10,735 bases of DNA from Thermoleophilia bacterium (GTDB lineage Bacteria; Actinomycetota; Thermoleophilia; Gaiellales; Gaiellaceae), in contig JAICZB010000055.1 of assembly GCA_025933895.1 (NCBI GenBank), positions 1 to 10,735 on the forward strand, given 5' to 3'. Shown in pieces: positions 6,203 through 10,735 of the stretch. The notes below the pieces were generated by a model that saw nothing but the letters and a program-made list of their open reading frames with translations, had not been told where the DNA came from and did not search any database. The position numbers were made by a program, and so were the translations under genes. Every line of letters begins with the position of its first letter. The stretch's first letter is position 1.

Positions 6203-6884
6203 GTGTGACGACGACGTAGCGGTTCGGCTCCGTGCCCTCGGAGGTCGTGCCCACGCCGGCGACGTCCTTGAGGTGCAGGTGGACGACCTTGCGCTCGACC
6301 GCCGTCATGGGCTCGAGCTCCTCGCGCTCACCGGAATCGCGTACGCGGTCGGCGACCCGCACCGCGAGCGTCTCCAGCGTCGCCCTCCGCCGCGCGCGGT
6401 AGCCCGCCGCATCCACCACCACCTCTTTCCGCTCGTCGCGATGCGCGCGCCAGGCCACCGCATTGAGGAGGTACTGGATCGCGTCGATCGTCTGGCCGTG
6501 CCGGCCGATGAGCAGCCCGACATCCGGGCCGGAGCACGTGACGACGATCGCCTCCGCCTCCTCGCGGGCGACGACATCCGCATCGACGCCGATCGTCTCC
6601 ACGATCCGCGCAACGAGCGCGCGTGCCTCGACGGACTGATCGCTCTCGTCACCCGCGGACGCCGCAGCCGATTCCGCAGCTTCCGCCGGAAGGTGCGCGA
6701 CCACGCGCGCGGGCTCGTAGCCCACGCCGAGGATCCCGCGCTCGCCCTCGGCCACGATCTCGAACTCGACGGCGGCCTTGTCCAGGCCAGGATGCCGCCG
6801 CTCGAGCTCGCGCAGCGCCGCCCACTTCGCTTCGCCGACCGTCTCGCCGGTCGCCTCGGCGGTGAGGTCCGCCGCCGCGCTCAT
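6195..6884 (-). CDS. khpB: KhpB/Jag RNA-binding protein (Jag-N, KH and R3H domains)
   Basis: A 229-aa RNA-binding protein with the full Jag architecture. The Jag-N domain (about 1-57) has GETVGEAKWAALRELE and VEFEIVAEGERGILGVG. An acidic, Ala-rich linker covers about 64-84. The KH domain (about 86-158) has the GxxG loop IGRHGQTIDAIQYLLN (Gly127-Gly130). The R3H domain (about 160-229) has Arg198-x3-His202 in ERKVVHLHL and ends in NRYVVVTPE. In firmicutes KhpB pairs with KhpA and affects cell elongation and division; that role is only inferred here. The ATG overlaps the yidC stop (ATGA, 6884-6881) and the stop lies within the upstream end of rsmG. The position directly after yidC is the classic one. 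Confidence 0.97.
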   Translation of the reverse strand: MSAAADLTAEATGETVGEAKWAALRELERRHPGLDKAAVEFEIVAEGERGILGVGYEPARVVAHLPAEAAESAAASAGDESDQSVEARALVARIVETIGVDADVVAREEAEAIVVTCSGPDVGLLIGRHGQTIDAIQYLLNAVAWRAHRDERKEVVVDAAGYRARRRATLETLAVRVADRVRDSGEREELEPMTAVERKVVHLHLKDVAGVGTTSEGTEPNRYVVVTPE

Positions 6885-7699
6885 CTCCGGCTCGTGCGCT
6901 TCTTCTTCCGCCGCACCTGGCGGGGGCGCTGCGACGCCGACGGAGCCGGCTTCGGAGGAGGCGACTCGGGCTGCGCGCCGTTACCGCTCGAGCCGTCGTC
7001 CTTCGGCGGCGTCCGCGAGCTGCGCCTCTCGACGACCGGGGCCGGCGTGCGGGAGACCAGCCGTCGCGTGATCAATCCCTGCCCGACGGTCCAGAGGTTC
7101 GTCGTCACCCAGTAGAGGACGAGCCCCGCCGGGAAGCGTGCGATGACGAAGACGAAGAACAGCGGCATCACCATGAACAGCACGCGCTGCGTCTTGTCGG
7201 TCGTCGTCATCATGAAGAACGACGACGCCATCTGGCTCGCGACGTACACGAACAGGAGCACGTATCCGCCCCAGTGCGAGGTCGTGTGGTCCGCGATGGA
7301 CGGGATGAAGTGGAGAAAGGTGACGTCGCCGGTGAACTTGAAGTGCCTGAGCGAGTAGTAGAGCGCGATGAAGACCGGCAGCTGCAGGAGCATCGGCAGG
7401 CACGAGGCGGCCGGGTTGATGTTGTTCTCCCGGTAGAACTTCATCAGCTCCTCGTTCTGCTTCTGCCGGTCCTGCTTGTACTTCTTCTGGATCTCCTTCA
7501 TCTGCGGCGCGAACTTCTGCAGGTTCTGCATCGAGTGGATCTGCTTGATCGTCAGCGGGACGAGGATCATCCGCACGACGACCGTCGTGGCCACGATCGC
7601 CCATGCCCACGGCAGCCCGAGATTCGTGTGGAAGAAGTCGAGAACGTGACGCATCACGGTCTCGAGCTGGCTGATGACGGGGATCGTGTAGAGGATCAT
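6881..7699 (-). CDS. yidC: membrane protein insertase YidC (Oxa1 family)
   Basis: A 272-aa insertase that places membrane proteins in the bilayer with or without SecYEG. It is the short Gram-positive type without the large periplasmic domain. Seen: a first membrane segment with the conserved hydrophilic-groove arginine (AWAIVATTVVVRMILVPLT, Arg43); a Lys/Gln-rich cytoplasmic coiled hairpin (MQNLQKFAPQMKEIQKKYKQ, then RQKQNEELMKFYRENNINP); PAASCLPMLLQLPVFIALYYSLR; further segments around GGYVLLFVYVASQMAS, VLFMVMPLFFVFVIARFPAGLVLYW and TTNLWTVGQGLI. The C-terminal tail is Pro/Ser-rich and ends in the strongly basic RRKKKRTSRR, which may contact ribosomes. The start is ATG 7699, in the ATGA overlap with the yidD stop; the frame is open further upstream but that part only repeats yidD in another frame. 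No lipoprotein signal is present. Confidence 0.98.
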   Translation of the reverse strand: MILYTIPVISQLETVMRHVLDFFHTNLGLPWAWAIVATTVVVRMILVPLTIKQIHSMQNLQKFAPQMKEIQKKYKQDRQKQNEELMKFYRENNINPAASCLPMLLQLPVFIALYYSLRHFKFTGDVTFLHFIPSIADHTTSHWGGYVLLFVYVASQMASSFFMMTTTDKTQRVLFMVMPLFFVFVIARFPAGLVLYWVTTNLWTVGQGLITRRLVSRTPAPVVERRSSRTPPKDDGSSGNGAQPESPPPKPAPSASQRPRQVRRKKKRTSRR

Positions 7700-7926
7700 C
7701 GGACCGGGTCGAAGCCTCCGCGGCTCCACGGGTTGCAGCGGAGGAGCCGCCAGCCGGCGAGGATGCTGCCCCGCACGAGACCGTGGCGGCGGAGCGCCTG
7801 CACCGCGTACTCCGAGCACGAGGGGTGGTACTTGCAGGTGGTCGGGAAGAGCGCGCCGAGCGTCACCCGGTAGAGCCAGACGAGGCCGATCCCGAGCATC
7901 GCGGGGACACGTGCCACGGCGGTCAT
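7696..7926 (-). CDS. yidD: membrane protein insertion efficiency factor YidD
   Basis: A 76-aa protein of the YidD family (formerly DUF37), thought to assist YidC-dependent insertion at the inner face of the membrane. The N-terminal amphipathic/hydrophobic helix RVPAMLGIGLVWLYRVTLGALF (6-27) is followed by the family core TTCKYHPSCSEYAVQALRRHG with Cys31 and Cys37, and GSILAGWRLLRCNPWSRGGFDPV with Cys64. Length and motifs match the family. I chose ATG 7926 because it forms an ATGA overlap with the rnpA stop and gives the normal length; a start at 7980 would add 18 basic residues read from rnpA sequence. The 3' end shares ATGA with yidC. Confidence 0.96.
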   Translation of the reverse strand: MTAVARVPAMLGIGLVWLYRVTLGALFPTTCKYHPSCSEYAVQALRRHGLVRGSILAGWRLLRCNPWSRGGFDPVR

Positions 7927-8276
7927 GCCGCAACCGCCCCGGTCTGCTCGAGCAGCTCGTCGACGCGTTCTCCGAGCCACTCGAAACCGTTCGCCTCCGC
8001 AGCCTCCACGAGCCCCGGACGGACGATCAGCACGTAGTCGTGGCCTCCCGGAACGCGCTCGAGCCGGTCGCGCCAGACCTCGCGCAGGCGCCGCTTGATC
8101 CGGTTCCGCTCGACCGCACCGCCGGCTGCGCGGGGCACCGCGAACCCGATCCGCGGCTCCGCCGGCTCGTCCTGCGGCAGCCAGTGGAGGACGAGGAAGC
8201 GGGACGAGACCGAGCGGCCGCGGCGATGCACCGCATCGAAGTCCCGGGAGCGGGACAGGCGGTTGGCGCGCTTCAC
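7923..8276 (-). CDS. rnpA: ribonuclease P protein component
   Basis: A 117-aa basic protein cofactor of RNase P, which helps the catalytic RNA bind precursor tRNA and cut the 5' leader. It begins MKRANRLSRSRDFDAVHRRGRS, the usual family start, followed by the strand IGFAVPR. The RNR signature ERNRIKRRLREVWR (Arg57-Asn58-Arg59) and the C-terminal block HDYVLIVRPG complete the fold. The start is GTG 8276; no clear Shine-Dalgarno precedes it, and the gap to the rpmH stop is 24 bases, so it is probably co-transcribed with rpmH. The TGA stop overlaps the yidD ATG. The C-terminus (EWLGERVDELLEQTGAVAA) is an ordinary helical end. Confidence 0.97.
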   Translation of the reverse strand: MKRANRLSRSRDFDAVHRRGRSVSSRFLVLHWLPQDEPAEPRIGFAVPRAAGGAVERNRIKRRLREVWRDRLERVPGGHDYVLIVRPGLVEAAEANGFEWLGERVDELLEQTGAVAA

Positions 8277-8300
8277 GGATGCAGCTTAGTGCGGGTCGGG

Positions 8301-8435
8301 CTACGCCGAGAGGCGGGCCCGGCCCTTGCCGCGGCGGCGCTTCAGGATCGCCCGGCCGGCCTTCGTGGACATGCGCGCACGGAACCCGTGCTTGCGCTTG
8401 CGGCGGCGGACGTTTGGCTGGTAGGTGCGCTTCAC
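8301..8435 (-). CDS. rpmH: 50S ribosomal protein L34
   Basis: A 44-aa, highly basic protein of the large ribosomal subunit, with the near-invariant sequence MKRTYQPNVRRRKRKHGFRA followed by RMSTKAGRAILKRRRGKGRARLSA. It starts at GTG 8435 and has the usual length. It is the first gene of the long minus-strand train and divergent from dnaA, the classic arrangement. Its leader of about 54 bases contains a terminator-like hairpin (8463-8485), which may modulate expression of everything downstream. No strong Shine-Dalgarno is seen before the GTG. Confidence 0.98.
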   Translation of the reverse strand: MKRTYQPNVRRRKRKHGFRARMSTKAGRAILKRRRGKGRARLSA

Positions 8436-8462
8436 GGCTGCGAAAAGGCTCGTCTTTGCCAG

Positions 8463-8485
8463 AAAAATCCCCGCGGGCAGCGGGG
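8463..8485 (-). terminator. terminator-like hairpin with T-run in the rpmH leader (attenuator or 5' stabiliser)
   Basis: On the minus strand CCCCGC (8485-8480), loop TGCCC, GCGGGG (8474-8469), A, then TTTTT (8467-8463): a perfect 6-bp GC stem plus T-run, the form of an intrinsic terminator. It lies 28 bases before the rpmH start and just after the only visible promoter for that direction. There is no upstream minus-strand gene to terminate, because dnaA is divergent. It may attenuate the rpmH operon, or act as a 5'-end stabilising stem. Confidence 0.55.
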
Positions 8486-8495
8486 CGCGGCGGTC

Positions 8496-8501
8496 AGTAT
8501 A
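8496..8501 (-). promoter_or_regulatory. candidate -10 element of the rpmH operon promoter
   Basis: Minus-strand TATACT (8501-8496) is a near-consensus -10 box, placing transcription start near 8489 and a leader of about 54 bases before rpmH. The -35 position for a 17-base spacer (8524-8519) reads CAAAGC, a poor match. It overlaps the end of the DnaA box at 8522-8530, so DnaA binding could affect this promoter. Confidence 0.55.
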
Positions 8502-8521
8502 GACGAGCTCCGTCCACCGCT

Positions 8522-8530
8522 TTGTCCACA
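8522..8530 (+). promoter_or_regulatory. DnaA box (perfect TTGTCCACA)
   Basis: TTGTCCACA matches the form of the DnaA box common in GC-rich actinobacteria (TTRTCCACA) at all nine positions. It overlaps the expected -35 region of the rpmH promoter. Confidence 0.8.
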
Positions 8531-8576
8531 GCCGCCGACGGCTCGGGAATGCGGCTGGACCGAGTTGCCCCCACTC

Positions 8577-8585
8577 CTGTCCACA
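8577..8585 (+). promoter_or_regulatory. DnaA box (CTGTCCACA)
   Basis: Matches TTGTCCACA at eight of nine positions. It lies 55 bases from the first box and forms an imperfect inverted repeat with the following CCTGTGGAG (CCACA, two bases, TGTGG). It lies about 50 bases upstream of the dnaA promoter candidate, so an autoregulatory role is possible. Confidence 0.65.
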
Positions 8586-8635
8586 CCTGTGGAGGGATCT
8601 GATGCACGCAGAAAGTCCCTGCAAAAGCGGCGATT

Positions 8636-8663
8636 TTGTTCGCGTCGAAGTCGCTGTTATGCT
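8636..8663 (+). promoter_or_regulatory. candidate dnaA promoter
   Basis: TTGTTC (8636-8641), a 16-base spacer and TATGCT (8658-8663). Transcription would start near 8670, giving a leader of about 30 bases that contains the GGGAGGA ribosome-binding site at 8682-8688. The -10 is good; the -35 matches only half of TTGACA. Confidence 0.5.
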
Positions 8664-8699
8664 GGCCGCCGGGCCGGACACGGGAGGATTCGGGCGTCG

Positions 8700-10073
8700 G
8701 TGGAGCACCAAGTAGAGCTGTCTGCAGACCACCTCTGGGAGGAGATCTCGGGGCGGCTCAAGGAGGCGCTCAGCGACGGGACGTACGGCAAGTGGTTCGG
8801 TGACGTTCACGGCCAGGAGCTCGACGACGACACGCTCGTCCTGACCGTTCCGAGCGAGTTCACCCGCGACTGGATAGAGAGCAACTTCATCGGCCTGATC
8901 GGCGCAGCCGTCCGGGACATCCTCGGCAACGAGCGCTCGCTCGAGCTGCAGATCGCGCGCGCAGGCGGGCCGCCGACGGAGGGCCGCGTGGGGTCGCAGG
9001 GCGTCGTTCCCATGGTCCAACGCGTGGCCGGACGGCCAGAGAGCGGAGGCTTCAACGTGAAGTACACGTTCGACTCATTCGTGATCGGCTCGTCGAACCG
9101 CTTCGCACACGCGGCCGCACTGGCCGTCGCGGAGGCGCCGGCGCAGGCGTACAACCCGCTCTTCATCTACGGCAGCACGGGTCTCGGCAAGACGCACCTC
9201 CTGCAGGCGGTCGCCCAGTACGTCGCCGAGCACTCCTCGGAGCTCTCCGTGCGCTACGTGACGAGCGAAGCCTTCGTCAACGACTTCATCAACTCGCTCC
9301 GCGACAAGCGCACCGAAGGCTTCAAGCAGCGCTATCGCGCGTACGACGTCCTACTCATCGACGACGTCCAGTTCCTCGAGGGCAAGGAGCGCTTCCAGGA
9401 GGAGTTCTTCCACACCTTCAACTCGCTGTACGAGGCCGGCTCGCAGATCGTGCTCTCCTCCGACCGGCCGCCGCGCGACATCGCGACGCTCGAGGAGCGG
9501 TTGCGCAGCCGGTTCGAGTGGGGCCTGATCACGGACATCCAGCCGCCGGATCTCGAGACGCGGATCGCGATCCTCCGCAAGAAGGTGAAGGTCGACGGGA
9601 TCCACGTCCACGACGAGCAGGTACTGACGTTCACCGCCAGCCGGGTCTCGACGAACATCCGCGAGCTCGAGGGCGCGCTGACGCGCGTCGTCGCCTTCTC
9701 GTCACTCACCGGCCGGCCGATGACGGTGGAGCTCGCGCAGGACGTGTTGCGTGACGTGTTCCCGCAGGGCGAGGCGGCGGAGGTCTCGATCAAGCGGATC
9801 CAGGATCTCGTCGCCGAGCGCTTCGAGCTCACCCACGACGAGCTGTGCGGAGACAGGCGATCGCAGAACATCGTCTACCCACGACAGGTTGCGATGTACC
9901 TCTCGCGTGAGCTCACCGACTCCTCGCTGCCGAAGATCGGCAAGGAGTTCGGCGGCCGCGACCACACCACGGTCATCCACGCGACGTCCAAGATCGCCCG
10001 CCTCATCCGTGAGGACAGGTCTGTGTACAACCTCGTGCAAGAGCTCACCGCACGTGTGAAACAGGTCCGCTGA
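8700..10073 (+). CDS. dnaA: chromosomal replication initiator protein DnaA
   Basis: A 457-aa AAA+ initiator that binds DnaA boxes, oligomerises on ATP binding and opens oriC. Domain I (about 1-85) has LWEEISGRLKEALSDGTYGKWF. A short linker of about 30 residues follows. The AAA+ domain (from about 118, FNVKYTFDSFVIGSSNRFAH) has Walker A GSTGLGKT (158-165) and Walker B LLIDDVQFLEG (Asp221-Asp222), LSSDRPPRDI, and LEERLRSRFEWGLITDIQPPD containing the arginine finger region. Domain IV ends with the DnaA signature: CGDRRSQNIVYPRQVAMYLS and GGRDHTTVIHA (418-428), which reads the box. The start is GTG 8700; GGAGG at 8683-8687 is 12 bases away, slightly far. The frame is open further upstream but only across rnpA/rpmH antisense sequence. 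The linker is much shorter than in Streptomyces. Confidence 0.99.
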   Translation: MEHQVELSADHLWEEISGRLKEALSDGTYGKWFGDVHGQELDDDTLVLTVPSEFTRDWIESNFIGLIGAAVRDILGNERSLELQIARAGGPPTEGRVGSQGVVPMVQRVAGRPESGGFNVKYTFDSFVIGSSNRFAHAAALAVAEAPAQAYNPLFIYGSTGLGKTHLLQAVAQYVAEHSSELSVRYVTSEAFVNDFINSLRDKRTEGFKQRYRAYDVLLIDDVQFLEGKERFQEEFFHTFNSLYEAGSQIVLSSDRPPRDIATLEERLRSRFEWGLITDIQPPDLETRIAILRKKVKVDGIHVHDEQVLTFTASRVSTNIRELEGALTRVVAFSSLTGRPMTVELAQDVLRDVFPQGEAAEVSIKRIQDLVAERFELTHDELCGDRRSQNIVYPRQVAMYLSRELTDSSLPKIGKEFGGRDHTTVIHATSKIARLIREDRSVYNLVQELTARVKQVR

Positions 10074-10100
10074 CGCTTCCCTCCTGTGGGACCCTCCGAA

Positions 10101-10109
10101 TCGTCCACA
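10101..10109 (+). promoter_or_regulatory. DnaA box (TCGTCCACA)
   Basis: Eight of nine matches to TTGTCCACA, in the dnaA-dnaN spacer, identical to the box at 10166-10174 and in the same orientation. Confidence 0.65.
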
Positions 10110-10165
10110 ATGAAGCTCCACACGACGAACACCGGAGGCAAGCGCCCGCAAGCACGTCTTCCCCG

Positions 10166-10174
10166 TCGTCCACA
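10166..10174 (+). promoter_or_regulatory. DnaA box (TCGTCCACA)
   Basis: Eight of nine matches to TTGTCCACA. It lies 29 bases before the annotated dnaN start, so bound DnaA might also affect dnaN transcription. Confidence 0.65.
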
Positions 10175-10203
10175 CTCCCTATGACTTCTACGAGAATTCC
10201 AAG

Positions 10204-10735
10204 ATGATCGAGAGTGACATCGCAGTCGGTGCCGGGTTGAGGATCACCTGCACGAAGGACGAGCTCGTGCAGAGCCTCACATTGGTCGGCCGTGCCGTCT
10301 CGAGTCGCACAGCCATCCAGATCCTGTCCGGGATCCTGCTCGAGGCCCACGGCGACGAGCTGCGCCTCGCGGCCACCGACATGGAGCTTTCGCTGCGCGC
10401 CACGGTGTCGGCGCGGGTGGAGGGTGACGGAGCCGTCGTTCTGCCGGGCCGGACCCTCGTCGACATCGCGCGGCTTCTTCCCGGTGAGGAAGTGACGATC
10501 GAGCACCGCGCTTCCGAGTCGGTTGTCCACGTTGGTTCGGGAAGCGCGAGCTACACGCTGCACACCTACAACGCGGAGGATTTCCCGCGGCTGCCGGAGC
10601 CGGCGGAGGCGCAGGCGTTCACGGTCGATCGCGAGGCGCTGCTCGAGACGATCGCTCGCGTCGCGCGCGCCGCCTCGCGAGACGAGGCGCGCCCGGTGCT
10701 CACGGGCGTCCTCGTCCAGTTCGCCGGCGACAAGC
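10204..10735 (+). CDS. dnaN: DNA polymerase III beta sliding clamp, C-terminus cut by window edge
   Basis: The ring-shaped processivity clamp of the replicative polymerase, loaded onto primed DNA. About 177 codons are visible, covering domain I and the start of domain II: LRITCTKDELVQSLTLVGRAVSSRTAIQIL, then GILLEAHGDELRLAATDMELSLRATV, GAVVLPGRTLVDIARLLPGEEVTI, HTYNAEDFPRLPEP, and FTVDREALLETIARVARAASRDEARPVLTGVLV. The start used is ATG 10204, which gives an 11-residue extension (MIESDIAVGAG) before the usual beginning. TTG 10237 would give MRITCTKDEL, the standard family N-terminus. Neither has a strong Shine-Dalgarno. It lies 130 bases after dnaA in the same direction, the classic order; the rest is outside the window. 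Confidence 0.97.
   Translation, partial: MIESDIAVGAGLRITCTKDELVQSLTLVGRAVSSRTAIQILSGILLEAHGDELRLAATDMELSLRATVSARVEGDGAVVLPGRTLVDIARLLPGEEVTIEHRASESVVHVGSGSASYTLHTYNAEDFPRLPEPAEAQAFTVDREALLETIARVARAASRDEARPVLTGVLVQFAGDK
10523..10531 (+). promoter_or_regulatory. DnaA-box-like sequence inside dnaN
   Basis: TTGTCCACG matches TTGTCCACA at eight of nine positions, in the same orientation as the other boxes, but lies in coding sequence (codons for Val-Val-His-Val). It may be a genuine outlying site or chance. Confidence 0.3.

Larger units (their letters stand above)
8436..8699. other. rpmH-dnaA divergent intergenic region, probable part of oriC
   Basis: The 264 bases between the divergent rpmH and dnaA starts hold two good DnaA boxes (8522-8530, 8577-8585), two weaker cores (CGTCCAC at 8511-8517 and TCCACA in reverse at 8593-8588), promoter candidates for both directions, and the rpmH leader hairpin. 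The least GC-rich part is about 8621-8645 (GCAAAAGCGG, then CGATTTTGTTCG), a weak candidate for an unwinding element. Location and boxes fit a bacterial origin; whether initiation occurs here or in the dnaA-dnaN spacer is not decided by sequence. Confidence 0.6.
10074..10203. other. dnaA-dnaN intergenic spacer, candidate oriC part
   Basis: These 130 bases hold two same-direction DnaA boxes, both TCGTCCACA (10101-10109 and 10166-10174), 65 bases apart, plus a weaker AGCTCCACA at 10114-10122. In many actinobacteria oriC is in this spacer. It is not noticeably AT-rich. A nine-codon reading frame including stop (ATG 10181 to TGA 10207) overlaps the dnaN ATG. No intrinsic terminator for dnaA is visible, so some read-through into dnaN is likely. 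Confidence 0.6.

Noticed and set aside
7700..7933. N-terminal extension of YidC to 7933
   Set aside because: The extra 78 residues are yidD read in another frame; ATG 7699 with the ATGA overlap gives the normal start.
8268..8435. Repeat GTGAAGCGC at the starts of rnpA and rpmH
   Set aside because: Both proteins begin Met-Lys-Arg by family convention, so the match is explained by coding.
8588..8596. Reverse DnaA box (TGTGGAGGG)
   Set aside because: Only six of nine positions match; kept only as part of an imperfect inverted repeat with the box at 8577-8585. The reverse TGTGGGACC at 10085-10093 is weaker still.
7911..8699. Upstream extension of the dnaA frame
   Set aside because: It runs antisense through rnpA and rpmH and across the promoter region; the DnaA family sequence begins at GTG 8700.

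Overview
The window is a stretch of GC-rich chromosome centred on the replication-origin gene cluster of what is most likely an actinobacterium. The evidence is high G+C with strong G/C preference at third codon positions, GTG/TTG starts, TTGTCCACA-type DnaA boxes, and the order jag-yidC-yidD-rnpA-rpmH / dnaA-dnaN with parAB nearby. DnaA is only 457 aa with a short linker, unlike the long streptomycete form. Together with the short YidC (272 aa) and the DUF2203 and bifunctional-nuclease neighbours, this makes a deep-branching class such as Thermoleophilia my best guess (inference, not proven).

Layout. 1-2319 (minus strand): a three-gene run, DUF2203 protein, then a MscS-type channel, then a class A penicillin-binding protein that starts inside the channel's stop codon and runs off the window. 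2340-3050 (plus): a CPBP-family membrane protein, divergent from the DUF2203 gene, with only 20 bases between the two start codons. 3051-3563 (minus): a bifunctional-nuclease-domain protein whose stop codon abuts that of the CPBP gene. 3654-3902 (plus): a small acidic protein I do not recognise. 3915-3988 (minus): tRNA-Ile(GAT).

3997-8435 (minus): a tightly packed train, transcribed rpmH, rnpA, yidD, yidC, khpB/jag, rsmG, parA, parB, followed by the tRNA. Successive genes from rnpA to khpB share ATGA overlaps, rsmG overlaps the end of khpB, and parB overlaps parA, so one polycistronic unit is likely. It joins ribosomal protein L34, RNase P protein, membrane-protein insertion (YidD, YidC), an RNA-binding regulator (KhpB), a 16S rRNA methyltransferase and chromosome segregation (ParA, ParB).

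8436-10735: the divergent replication side. A 264-base region between rpmH and dnaA carries two good DnaA boxes, a promoter candidate for each direction and a terminator-like hairpin in the rpmH leader. dnaA (8700-10073) follows, then a 130-base spacer with two more DnaA boxes, then dnaN, cut by the window end. These two spacers are the likely oriC.

I found no mobile element, CRISPR array or obviously new multi-gene system; this is mostly conserved core genome. The points worth a second look are the rsmG start (no ATG/GTG/TTG available for its N-terminal part), the hairpin plus T-run in the rpmH leader with a DnaA box at its promoter, the divergent and probably leaderless starts at 2319/2340, and the unassigned small protein at 3654-3902.
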